From: Methylobacterium sp. WL119
GTDB lineage: Bacteria > Pseudomonadota > Alphaproteobacteria > Rhizobiales > Beijerinckiaceae
Assembly: GCF_008039875.1 (NCBI RefSeq)
Contig: NZ_VRUU01000057.1
Coordinates: forward strand, 1 to 32,119
DNA: 32,119 nucleotides
Direction of reading: 5' to 3'
Below are positions 1 to 6,872 of the stretch, in pieces. Position 1 is the stretch's first letter, and every line of letters begins with the position of its first letter. The position numbers and the translations under genes are program-made. The notes under the pieces were generated by a model. That model was not told the origin of the DNA, made no database searches, and worked only from the letters and a program-made list of their open reading frames with translations.

Positions 1-77
1 TTCGGACGGGGTCGGGGAGGCGGAAGCAGCGGGGCGATCTCGTCCCAGAGATCGTCGGGAAGAAGTGCGCGGGCCAT
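1..77 (-). CDS. IS5-family transposase, N-terminal fragment
   Basis: Reading leftwards from the ATG at 75-77, the protein begins MARALLPDDLWDEIAPLLPP and continues with a proline/arginine-rich stretch to the window edge. This is the typical N-terminus (DUF4096-like) of IS5-family DDE transposases found in Methylobacterium and relatives. Only 25 residues are visible, so whether the gene is intact cannot be judged. The C-terminal part of what is probably the same type of transposase is at the right end of the window. Family assignment rests on motif recognition alone. Confidence 0.75.
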   Translation of the reverse strand, partial: MARALLPDDLWDEIAPLLPPPRPRP

Positions 78-126
78 GAAACACCAACGCACATCAACGC
101 TCAGGGTGCCGTTCTGTTAGGCGCTC
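1..126 (-). mobile_element. IS5-family insertion sequence, end next to the transposase start (cut by window edge)
   Basis: This is the transposase-start end of an insertion sequence that continues left of the window. It contains the first 25 codons of the transposase and ends in an inverted repeat that recurs perfectly at 31924-31939. Immediately outside lies TTAG (127-130), which fits the YTAR-type target of IS5-family elements of the IS427/IS1031 kind. The other copy, at the right end of the window, has its transposase on the same strand, so the two are in direct orientation. Confidence 0.8.
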
Positions 127-130
127 TTAG
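111..130. repeat. IS terminal inverted repeat plus probable target duplication
   Basis: The minus-strand sequence CTAAGAGCGCCTAACAGAAC is identical over 20 bases to 31920-31939. If the repeat proper starts at GAGCGCC, the outermost four bases (TTAG here on the plus strand, CTAA at the other copy) are YTAR-type target sites rather than IS sequence. The two target sites differ, which suggests two separate insertion events. Confidence 0.8.
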
Positions 131-1147
131 TCCGCCACCGCGACCGGTAGCTCGCTGACCTGCGTCGTGTAGCGCAGCGTGCGCATCTCGAACTTCGTGC
201 ACCAGGTCCGCTTCTCGACGAGCCCAGCGCGGGCGGGGACGACGCTGCCGCGGCCGAAGCGGGCGTTGCAGGCGTCGATCGCCGCCATCAGCGGGCCAGC
301 GCGCGCGGTCGAGCTGCCTGATCAGAGCGCGCGGGCTGGCGTCGAGCAGCATCAGGTCCGTGGTGACAATCCCGGCCTTGCTGAACCGCCACGGCTGGGC
401 GCCGGGCTCGCGCCAGGTACTCGCAACGCCGAGGCAGGCGGCTTTGATGAGCGCCAGCGTGTCGTTCGTCGCCTCCGGCAGCGTCACCGTGGTCGAGACC
501 GAGCGCATCGGTGCGCCCCGGTCGTGCTCGCTCGTATGGTAGAACACCGAGACGTGGTTGGTGCCGAGGCCATCGCGCAGGCGCTTCTCGCCGAGCCGCG
601 TCGCGTGCGCCAAGACCGCCTGCTGCAGCGTGGCGCGGTCCTCGATCCGGGTCGAGAACGAGCGGGTCACCGCGCAGCCCTTGCGGTGGGCCGGCAGCGC
701 GCTGAGCGGCAGGCAGGACAGACCGCGCAGCTCGTGGATGATGCGCTCGCCCACCACCGTCAGGGCCTTGCGCACCGGGCGGGGGTCGAAGTCGGCGAGA
801 TCGGCCACGCTGTCGACGCCCACGGCTTCGAGCTTGGCGAGCGAGGCGCGGCCGATGCCCCAGACCTCACCGGCGGGGATGCGGCAGAACCAGTGGTCGT
901 ACTCGGCCGGATCGGTGAGGTCGCAGACACCGTCGAGTGGCACGATGCGCTTGGTGATGTGGTTGGCGAGCTTGGCCAGCGTCTTCGTCGGGCCAATGCC
1001 GACGCAGGTCGGGATGCCGGTCCAGGCGCGCACCGTGGCGCGGAGGTCGCGGGCCAGCGCGACGCGGCGATCGGCCCGCACGTCCGAGAGGTCGAGGAAG
1101 CTCTCGTCGATGGAGTAGATCCCCACCATGGGGGAGAAGTCACGGTA
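127..1147 (-). pseudogene. umuC: umuC-like Y-family DNA polymerase, truncated and frameshifted
   Basis: From about 1147 the minus strand reads RYRDFSPMVGIYSIDESFLD, the palm motif of Y-family translesion polymerases (UmuC, DNA polymerase V catalytic subunit). Further UmuC landmarks follow: IGPTKTLAKLANHITKR, WGIGRASLAKLEAVG, RKGCAVTRSF and FSKAGIVTTDLM. Two lesions are visible. First, the N-terminal part of the catalytic domain, including the first metal-binding aspartate, is absent; homology stops at about 1150 beside an unrelated fragment. Second, the frame shifts at about 299-306, a GC dinucleotide run, which fits loss of one GC unit. After the shift the expected C-terminus (LMAAIDACNARFGRGS, later KFEMRTLRYTTQ) resumes and ends at TAA 127-129. 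That stop codon overlaps the presumed IS target site. It is very unlikely to make active polymerase. Confidence 0.85.
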
Positions 1148-1158
1148 TCGCGCGGCGC

Positions 1159-1263
1159 GATTGGTCGACCTGGACGGTGGAGATCTACGAAGCGTCGGGC
1201 CGGCACGTACTCTCGACGCCGTTCACCGACGTGCTGGCCAGTCGGCAGGCGCGGCACGGCTGA
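1159..1263 (+). pseudogene. C-terminal fragment of a small DUF6894-like protein
   Basis: The plus-strand frame reads DWSTWTVEIYEASGRHVLST, then PFTDVLASRQARHG, and ends at TGA 1261-1263. The pattern (W-x-V-E-I-x-D/E-A-x-G-x-x-L, then P-F) resembles the C-terminal strand region of the small DUF6894-type proteins common in Methylobacterium. No start codon or N-terminal half is present, and the fragment abuts the broken umuC at about 1150, so it looks like a recombination junction. The family call is tentative. Confidence 0.35.
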
Positions 1264-1541
1264 GGAAGCAACCAAAAAAGTACATGGCAGATAGCGCCTG
1301 ACGGCACCTGCTCCTCTACTACCGTCCGATGACGAAAAAGTGCGGGAGCATCAGCGGTCGTCGCGGGTGGCACGCTTTCCACCAACACCTTCACCATGTC
1401 GGCGCGGCTACTGAGCATGACGGCCGGGGGCTCGCCAACGAGAGCCTTCCATCGCTTCACAAACTCCCCCTCCGATATATCGTCGAGGGTGTCCGGCTTA
1501 GCGGTCGCGAGGTCGATTCGAGTACGATCGGACTCCGTCAT
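1185..1541 (-). CDS. Small hypothetical protein (118 aa), C-terminus possibly not native
   Basis: The ATG at 1541 has a plausible ribosome binding site (AGGTG about six bases upstream on the minus strand). The first 60 or so residues look like a genuine hydrophilic protein, for example DTLDDISEGEFVKRWKALVG followed by a hydrophobic VMLSSRADMVKVLVESVP segment. Beyond about residue 85 (position 1290 and lower) the composition changes to Cys/Arg-rich. The frame there also runs antisense to the DUF6894-like fragment, so the native gene probably ended earlier and the tail reads through a junction. I do not recognise a family and assign no function. Confidence 0.45.
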   Translation of the reverse strand: MTESDRTRIDLATAKPDTLDDISEGEFVKRWKALVGEPPAVMLSSRADMVKVLVESVPPATTADAPALFRHRTVVEEQVPSGAICHVLFWLLPQPCRACRLASTSVNGVESTCRPDAS

Positions 1542-1789
1542 GCTTCACCTACTCGGCGCCCCTACGACAAGTTTCGCAGTAGGGGACGCTGACACGAAGG
1601 ATCCCGTGGGCTGGTTAAGCCGCATTCAAACGGAGGGCACGGACGAGTCTCGGAATGGCTCTGAGATCCGAGCTATCCTGGGCGGTGATCCGCACAACCG
1701 TATGATGCTCAGGCTCCTATGATGCAAGGCAACAAGCTCAGTTGTAGCTCGAACCTTCCGGCCGTCCCAATCTGTGTTAACACTCAGCC

Positions 1790-1999
1790 ATGATAGCTAT
1801 ATTTCGAAACATCACAAATAAACGGGGGCGCCCGAAAACGACGGGCAAGGGTATGCTCATCGGGGTACGCTTCCACGATGAGCAGCTAGCTCCGCTCGAT
1901 GCCTGGATCGCGGAACACCCAGAGCCGAAACCATCGCGACCTCAGGTAATCCGCGAGGCAGTAGCCGCGCATTTGAGAGCGAAGGGCTATCCAAAATGA
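1790..1999 (+). CDS. Small ribbon-helix-helix-like protein (69 aa)
   Basis: The protein opens with a basic segment (RGRPKTTGKG), then MLIGVRFHDEQLAPLDAWIA, a PKPSRPQVIREAVAAHL helix region and a short basic tail. A beta strand with alternating residues followed by two amphipathic helices and the S-R-P-x-x-I-R motif is typical of Arc/MetJ/CopG-like DNA-binding folds, usually autoregulators or antitoxin-like proteins. No toxin gene is apparent next to it: its stop codon overlaps an ATG at 1996, but that downstream frame (1996-2241) does not read like a conserved protein. The ribosome binding site is weak. The fold is inferred from pattern; the target is unknown. Confidence 0.65.
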   Translation: MIAIFRNITNKRGRPKTTGKGMLIGVRFHDEQLAPLDAWIAEHPEPKPSRPQVIREAVAAHLRAKGYPK

Positions 2000-2029
2000 C
2001 CGACGCGCCGGATCCCGACCGCACGGCCC

Positions 2030-2279
2030 ATGCGATTGCTAGAACGTATCCGCAGCATTTTGTATACAGGCGAAGAGTCTGGCTCATCCTCGTAATGAGC
2101 AAACAATCGTCACGCGGATGGTTCAGGCGATCCGCCCACAGATCGGTAGTGGCTCCAGGAGCGCGATCGTCAAAGCTCCAAACGGTGCCTTGTCGGTCTG
2201 GGAACAGCGTGACCTGGATGTCGATGGTCCTCGCTTCGTAGTGATCAATCAGACTGAGAGCTCTGTGGCCCTTGGATAG
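2030..2279 (+). pseudogene. Remnant of a small hypothetical gene, probably frameshifted
   Basis: Two overlapping frames each look partly coding. From ATG 2030, MRLLERIRSILYTGEESGSS is open only to 2098. In another frame, open from 2043 to TAG 2277-2279, the sequence reads HPRNEQTIVTRMVQAIRP and later ALSVWEQRDLDVDGPRFVVI, which has a natural protein composition but no good start codon. The simplest reading is a single small gene with a frameshift near 2080. I do not recognise the family. Confidence 0.3.
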
Positions 2280-2638
2280 CTACAGATATCGAAAGATCCG
2301 AGATCGGTGCGCCCTCAAGGTCAACAGTCCTTTTTGCGCAGTATCGTCCCGTCATCAGCGTTGACTATGGCCGGGCGGGATACGAGTTCTGCGGCCTCGA
2401 ACGCCGAGGCCTGTTCGATTTTGCTGCAGCAAGCGGCTATGTCTGTGCCGACCTGTTCGGAAAGCTTGTTAGGAGGAGGCGGCCTGGAACGCAGTCGCAA
2501 ATTTCGCTACATGAAGCTTTTTCCCAGTGCCGCATGAACGCAAAATTGAATGGATGTCTTAATTTATCCTGTGATAGCACTGCCAGTATGCTAATAGGGC
2601 AAGGGCCGACTGATTATACTCTGACCATGGGCGGCTGA
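2258..2638 (+). pseudogene. C-terminal fragment of an FkbM-family methyltransferase
   Basis: The open frame, bounded upstream by TGA 2255-2257, reads PWIATDIERSEIGA and then AQYRPVISVDYGRAGYEFCG, ERRGLFDFAAASGYVCADLF. In the FkbM SAM-dependent methyltransferase family the equivalent segments are I-K-x-D-I-E-G-x-E-x-x-A-L, a P-x-I-S-V-E-Y strand, and a C-terminal L-F-D-F / G-Y-x-x-x-D-L-F-G motif. Here the glycine after D-I-E is arginine, and the whole N-terminal SAM-binding part is missing. The sequence after about 2540 has no recognisable homology. FkbM enzymes often O-methylate sugars, so this scrap may be the remains of an older glycan locus. It is surely not a complete enzyme. Confidence 0.55.
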
Positions 2639-2867
2639 TACATGCATGAACCTTGTTTGAAAAAGATTTTACCTTTGTCGGCGTTATCGTTTAAATCCAG
2701 CGCAGCTGATCCGCTGCTACCCCTGAGTTCGATTAATAATGTGTTAATTTAGATACATCCAAGCAGAAGCTTCCGTCTTTACTAAAAATATATCATAGGT
2801 TAAGGACGCCTAGCTCGCCCACCGTAGTCTCCCGTTCGGGGAACTGTTAACAGGGTGGAAGCGGACC
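2639..2867 (+). promoter_or_regulatory. AT-richer leader upstream of ferritin-like copy A
   Basis: No coding frame is convincing here and the base composition is clearly more AT-rich than the genes around it, so it most likely holds the promoter of the gene starting at 2868. A perfect 10-base palindrome (CTGTTAACAG, 2844-2853) lies just before the start and overlaps the likely ribosome binding region (AGGGTGG). I cannot assign -35/-10 elements with confidence. Confidence 0.35.
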
Positions 2868-3824
2868 ATGAGCGAGAATGTTCAGCCCGGATCACAGACC
2901 GGAGTCGAAGAAGTTGTCCTGAACAAAGCCGATCTGGGGACCTGCCGGAGAGCCTTCATCCAGGCACTCGGCCTCGGCACCGTAGGAGCGGCCATACTCG
3001 GAGCTGCTGGTCCAGATGCTGCTATGGCGCAAGGCGCGCCCGCAGACATCACCGATATCGACATTGTTCAGTTCGCACTCAATTTCGAGTATCTGGGTGC
3101 TGAGTATTATCTGCGCGCTGTCAATGGCACAGGCCTCAAGGCTGGCGATATCGACGGCGTTGGGGGCGTGGGAACTGTCAACGGCGGCAAGCAGGTGCCG
3201 TTCGCGGATCCTTTCATCCGCAAATTCGCTTTCGAACTGGGGGCCGATGAAGAAGCCCATGTTCGGACACTTCGCGCCGCGCTACCGGATGCGAGCCGAA
3301 TTGGCCGGCCGCAACTCGATCTCGATTTCGCATTCACCTTCGCGGCTCGCTCGGCCGGGCTCGTCGGACCGAACGACCGTTTCGACGTTTATGCCAGCGA
3401 TGACACGTTCCTCCTGGGGGCCTTCCTGCTCGAGGACGTTTGCGTCACAGCCCTAATCGGCGGTGCTCCATTCATTAAGGACAAAGGCGTTCTTATGACG
3501 GCCTCCGGCTTCCTTGGTACCGAGGGATACCAGGCGGGCGCTATCCGTACCCTCCTCTATTCCCGTGGCCTGATCACTCAAGCAAATGCGATTTCGAACG
3601 CGCGCGATGCCCTCGACGGTAACACCGATCTCGACCAGGGCATCAGTGGCGATCAGTCGGCGACACCAGGCTTCTCTCAGAACGATGCCAATCTTGTTCC
3701 AGCCGATCGCAACAGCCTCGCTTTCGGACGAACGTTTGGTCAAGTATTGAACATCGCCTATTTAAACACTACGCAAAGCCCAGGCGGCTTCTTCCCGCAA
3801 GGTCTCCGCGGTCGACTGCGGTAA
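2868..3824 (+). CDS. Tat-exported ferritin-like domain protein, copy A (318 aa)
   Basis: The protein belongs to the ferritin-like (Ferritin_2, desiccation-related) group of exported four-helix-bundle proteins. A hydrophilic leader is followed by a twin-arginine motif at residues 27-28 (RRAFIQALGLG), a hydrophobic stretch and a likely cleavage site after AMA near residue 54, so export by Tat in the folded state is likely. Possible metal-ligand segments are FALNFEYLGAEYY (Glu74, Glu79), GADEEAHVRTL, FLLEDVCVTA and TEGYQAG. In the last one Gln222 stands where copy B (16548-17504) has His222, so metal binding may be altered. Copies A and B are both 318 aa and both end with a T-T-Q-S-P-G-G-F-F-P motif. 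The ATG follows AGGGTGGAAG, an acceptable ribosome binding site. The gene stands alone, with a terminator downstream. The substrate or metal is not known from sequence. Confidence 0.9.
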   Translation: MSENVQPGSQTGVEEVVLNKADLGTCRRAFIQALGLGTVGAAILGAAGPDAAMAQGAPADITDIDIVQFALNFEYLGAEYYLRAVNGTGLKAGDIDGVGGVGTVNGGKQVPFADPFIRKFAFELGADEEAHVRTLRAALPDASRIGRPQLDLDFAFTFAARSAGLVGPNDRFDVYASDDTFLLGAFLLEDVCVTALIGGAPFIKDKGVLMTASGFLGTEGYQAGAIRTLLYSRGLITQANAISNARDALDGNTDLDQGISGDQSATPGFSQNDANLVPADRNSLAFGRTFGQVLNIAYLNTTQSPGGFFPQGLRGRLR

Positions 3825-3889
3825 TTTCCAGCATTGGCTGCAACGACAAAGCAAAAAATAGAGAGTTAAGAACTCAACAAACCATGAGT

Positions 3890-3925
3890 ACGACCACGCA
3901 ATTGAAGATCGCGTGGTCGTTTATT
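3890..3925 (+). terminator. Rho-independent terminator after ferritin-like copy A
   Basis: A perfect 10-bp stem, ACGACCACGC (3890-3899) paired with GCGTGGTCGT (3911-3920), encloses an 11-base loop and is followed by TTATT. It lies 66 bases after the stop codon, as expected for a terminator of the monocistronic ferritin-like gene. Confidence 0.8.
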
Positions 3926-4710
3926 AAGTCGTCTTGCGCAGTTCACACGGCGGCTTTAAACTGGTGTTCCGCTGTCCTACAGACATATCCATGCGCAGGC
4001 TGTCTTTGAAGAAAGGAAAGCTGTCAGTCGTGGGATCGCTGATTGCTGGTCTCTGCTATGTTGGACGGTTTCCCTGCACCTACGACGATAGCACCGGTCG
4101 TATCCGAGCGAGCGCTGGCGAGCTAGTGCAGGATCTCGAACTAAAGAGGCCTGCGAACTCGGGTTCGTCGCGGATGCAGCGACCAAGGCTTCGTAACTTC
4201 TGGCTCGGTGGACCAGTCGGACGGACGCTCCGCCTGGACATCCAATCTGAGGAGGGACTCAAGACGCCCCGACCAAGGCGTCGAGCGTCGGGAACTTGGC
4301 AATAGGTTCGATGCATATCTAAGAATGGCCTCATCTTCTGATCCAACTCTCCCGTCGTTGGTCGTCAAACGTGGACGCTTAGGGAACATTCATTTGCGCT
4401 TGACGACACACAATGGAAATCTGAAAGCCAGCTTGAAAGATGTTGGCATAGTTGGTAGGCAGCAGACCGATATGGATCAAAGTGTCCGCAGTAAAATTGC
4501 TGCTCTCGCCGAAGACTTCTTGCGCATGACCGAGCAAAAGCACAAAGCATAGATTATAAATTCAACGTTTTATACATGTATGCTTGCTTCGATGTCGAGT
4601 GTAGCGGAAAAACTTAGATACCGTCTTTGCATTGTGTTCGCTGGGATGACATGGCGATGCTGAACAGATATATCTCGGTTCTTATCATCCTAGCTGTATG
4701 ATCATAGGGT
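3926..4710. other. 785-bp stretch without a convincing gene
   Basis: Open frames here are short and lack conserved-looking sequence. The best candidate is the 3' part of a plus-strand frame ending at TAG 4550-4552. It has natural-looking residues such as LGNIHLRLTTHNGNLKASL and a helical KIAALAEDFLRM tail, but its 5' half is arginine-rich and unlike protein, so at most this is the end of a broken gene. The region is more AT-rich than the T2SS and glycosyltransferase genes and adjoins the decayed IS481 element, which suggests old acquired DNA. Confidence 0.4.
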
Positions 4711-5693
4711 GTGACGGCTCAGTCTTCGCATCGGAGTGGGGGGGCGCAACTCAGAGCCAGGCTCTTCACGGCAGCGCCAACAACGACAGAAACGGTCCCT
4801 CAGGCGATCCAGTATAGTCAAGCGAGCCTGAGGGCACACTCGAAGCGCTACCGGATCAATCCGAAGACGGTTGCCAAGTGGAGGCAGCGGTCCTCGGTTG
4901 CCGACCAGCGCACGGGATTGGGGATTCCGCGTTCGACGGTGATGTCGCCAGAGGACGAGGCGGTCGTTGTCGCCTTTCGCCATCACACGCACCTGCAGCT
5001 CGATGACTGCCTCAGCGTGCTCCAGGCGACGATCCCGCAGCTGACCCGCTCGTCGCTGCATCGTTGCCTATAGCACCACGGCAGTAGTCGATTGCCGGAG
5101 GTCGAGGGCGACAAGCCCAAGCGGTTGCGCTTCATGGCCAACCCGCTCGGCTACTTCCAAATCGATTTGGCTGAAGTCCGCACGGCCGAAGGACGGCTCT
5201 ACCTGCTCGTGGCCATCGACCGCACGACCATGTTCGCCTTCGTCGAACTCCATGAGAAGGCCACGCGGCGGGTCGCAGGCGACCTTTCTTCACCATCTCA
5301 TTGAGGCCATGCCCGACAAGGTGCGCGTGGTGCTCACCGCCAATGGCACCCAGTTTACCACGCCCGGCAACGTTGCTTCGGCTGCTTCCATCATCAGGGA
5401 GGCGATTGCAGCCGGCGAGACATTCCGAGTTCACAGCTTTGAGCCCGCCTGTCCCACAACAATATCGACGATCGCTTAGACGAACCTTGGCACCTCTGGA
5501 TCAATGGACAGGTCTGGCAGATTAACCGCACGATCAAGGACGCGACGGTCAAGCGTTATAACTACGACAGCAAAGTGCCGCTCTGCGCTCACTTGGCCGA
5601 CTTTGTCAGTATTTACAACTTCGGTACGCTGCCTAAAGACCTTGAATGGCTTTACGCTCTATGAGGCCAACTGCGAGGCATGGTTCGCCGAGC
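4711..5693 (+). pseudogene. IS481-family transposase, degenerate
   Basis: The N-terminal helix-turn-helix reads SQASLRAHSKRYRINPKTVA followed by KWRQR, then VVAFRHHTHLQLDDCLSVLQ and LTRSSLHRCL, as in IS481-family transposases. A TAG at 5071-5073 interrupts the frame where related proteins continue. The frame then resumes with LPEVEGDKPKRLRFMANPLG and the first catalytic Asp region YFQIDLAEVRTAEGRLYLLV. Frameshifts follow at about 5275, 5455 and 5630; the last segment reads KTLNGFTLYEANCEAWFAEL. The second catalytic Asp (usually L-T-D-N-G) is replaced, giving LTANGTQFT, and the usual catalytic Glu near R-T-I-K-E is Asp (RTIKDAT). The element is dead. Element ends were not identified. Confidence 0.9.
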
Positions 5694-5996
5694 TTAGCCG
5701 CCCGCGCCGATCCACCTGCTGTTCGACACCGCCCGCGCGAATCTGTCGAGCCTCCGTCAAGTTCCTCGACCGCATGCGTCGTCACGCTAAGAGCAGGGCT
5801 TGGCAGTAAGGGTGGCCTGCATCGTAGGAAAGGGGGAATACGTCCGCATAGCAGCGACGCTCTTTGATCGGTCACTGCGTGCATTGGGCCGACATCCGAG
5901 CTATGCCGCCTACAGCGTTCGGCAGGTGCGAGCATTGTCTGCCCCGCACTTGTGCGCACCGTAAAGCGTTCTCAGACAGGCGAAGCCTACGCCGGC
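5694..5996. other. 303-bp intergenic stretch
   Basis: This lies between the end of the IS481 remnant and the stop codon of the repeat protein on the minus strand. I see no credible coding frame, tRNA or strong terminator in it. It should contain the 3' end of the minus-strand glycosyltransferase operon transcript and possibly the lost IS481 terminus. Confidence 0.4.
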
Positions 5997-6872
5997 TCAA
6001 ATCTTGATCGTGCCATTCGGAAGTGTCACCACGACACGCGGCTTGATCGGTCGGATGTCCCAAAGGTTAGCTTCGGCGTAGCGAATAATCCGCGTCCCAT
6101 CGTTTGCGATGGGATAAAGATAGCAATGATCGAGCGCCAGCACCAAGCTCGGCACGTTGGCGCCACGCGAAGGATCAGCATTCAAATTGAACTGCATAAC
6201 ATCCTGAAAGCCGGTCGGAGCCCGTGCCATTATGTCAATGAATTGATCAACCACTCCGAAATCCAAACCGAGCGAAAGTCTCAGCCGCTTGATCGGCTCC
6301 GCTGCCGGATGGTCGGGCGCCGTTCGAAGCAGCGTCAGCTTGAGGTGCGCTTGCCCGCTTTTTGGCATCTCCCAATGATGGGCTGTCGGAACTCCGAACA
6401 GCGGGGGGATCGTCCGCGGCAAGCGTTTCGAATGATCGGCGATGCGAAGTTCCGGCCGGCCGTTTTCACGATAGTGCAGTAGCGGGTTGACCTTTCTGCC
6501 CACCACGTCTGGATAGCGTCCAAGATAGCTGAACGTGCTAAAATGCGGATGCGGATCGAGACCTTTCGCAGCACCGACCTTGAGGTAGTGCCGCAGGGGA
6601 TTTTGCCAGGCTCTCGTCTGAAGCCGATAGAATGCAGTGTCGAAGTCCGCGTTCGGGTCGTAACCCCGGCGCCCACCAATCAGGCTGTAATGCAGGTAGG
6701 GATCGAGGGCGGAGGCTGCCGCATCAGGATGGCTGCGCAGGTAATAAGCGGTGTCGAACAACTTCGGCACCCGGCCTAGAATGATGCGGCGCAAAACGCC
6801 GGTGAGCCTTCGGCCGAGGCGCGGTGCGGCAGTGTCGATCATGAGGCAATCGGTCGTGCGCGGCTCGGTCAT
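5997..6872 (-). CDS. Repeat-containing protein of glycosyltransferase operon (291 aa)
   Basis: The start at 6872 is chosen because it overlaps the previous gene's stop as ATGA (6869-6872), like every other junction in this operon. The N-terminal half carries about three imperfect modules (roughly residues 39-76, 77-110 and 111-143) of the pattern F-D-x-x-x-Y-L-x-x-x-P-D followed by L-x-H-Y-x-x-x-G. Examples are KLFDTAYYLRSHPDAAAS, DPYLHYSLIGGRRGYDP and NPLRHYLKVGAAKGLDPHPHF. The same module occurs at the N-terminus of the large glycosyltransferase at 26353-29595. The C-terminal half, with VVDQFIDIMARAPTGFQDVM and a final RVVVTLPNGTIKI, is not recognised. No signal peptide, membrane segment or enzymatic motif is seen. 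It is last of four translationally coupled genes, so it probably works with the two upstream glycosyltransferases. Confidence 0.8.
   Translation of the reverse strand: MTEPRTTDCLMIDTAAPRLGRRLTGVLRRIILGRVPKLFDTAYYLRSHPDAAASALDPYLHYSLIGGRRGYDPNADFDTAFYRLQTRAWQNPLRHYLKVGAAKGLDPHPHFSTFSYLGRYPDVVGRKVNPLLHYRENGRPELRIADHSKRLPRTIPPLFGVPTAHHWEMPKSGQAHLKLTLLRTAPDHPAAEPIKRLRLSLGLDFGVVDQFIDIMARAPTGFQDVMQFNLNADPSRGANVPSLVLALDHCYLYPIANDGTRIIRYAEANLWDIRPIKPRVVVTLPNGTIKI

Noticed and set aside
179..1294. Long plus-strand frame of 371 codons opposite umuC
   Set aside because: It is antisense to clear UmuC homology and rich in Arg/Ala with no motif; a GC-rich shadow frame.
1996..2241. 81-aa protein coupled by ATGA to the ribbon-helix-helix gene, as a toxin partner
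   Set aside because: The sequence of this frame is not protein-like, and a different frame across the same bases reads more naturally.
3934..4305. 123-codon plus-strand frame after the terminator
   Set aside because: Arg/Ser-rich, no conserved pattern, no good ribosome binding site.
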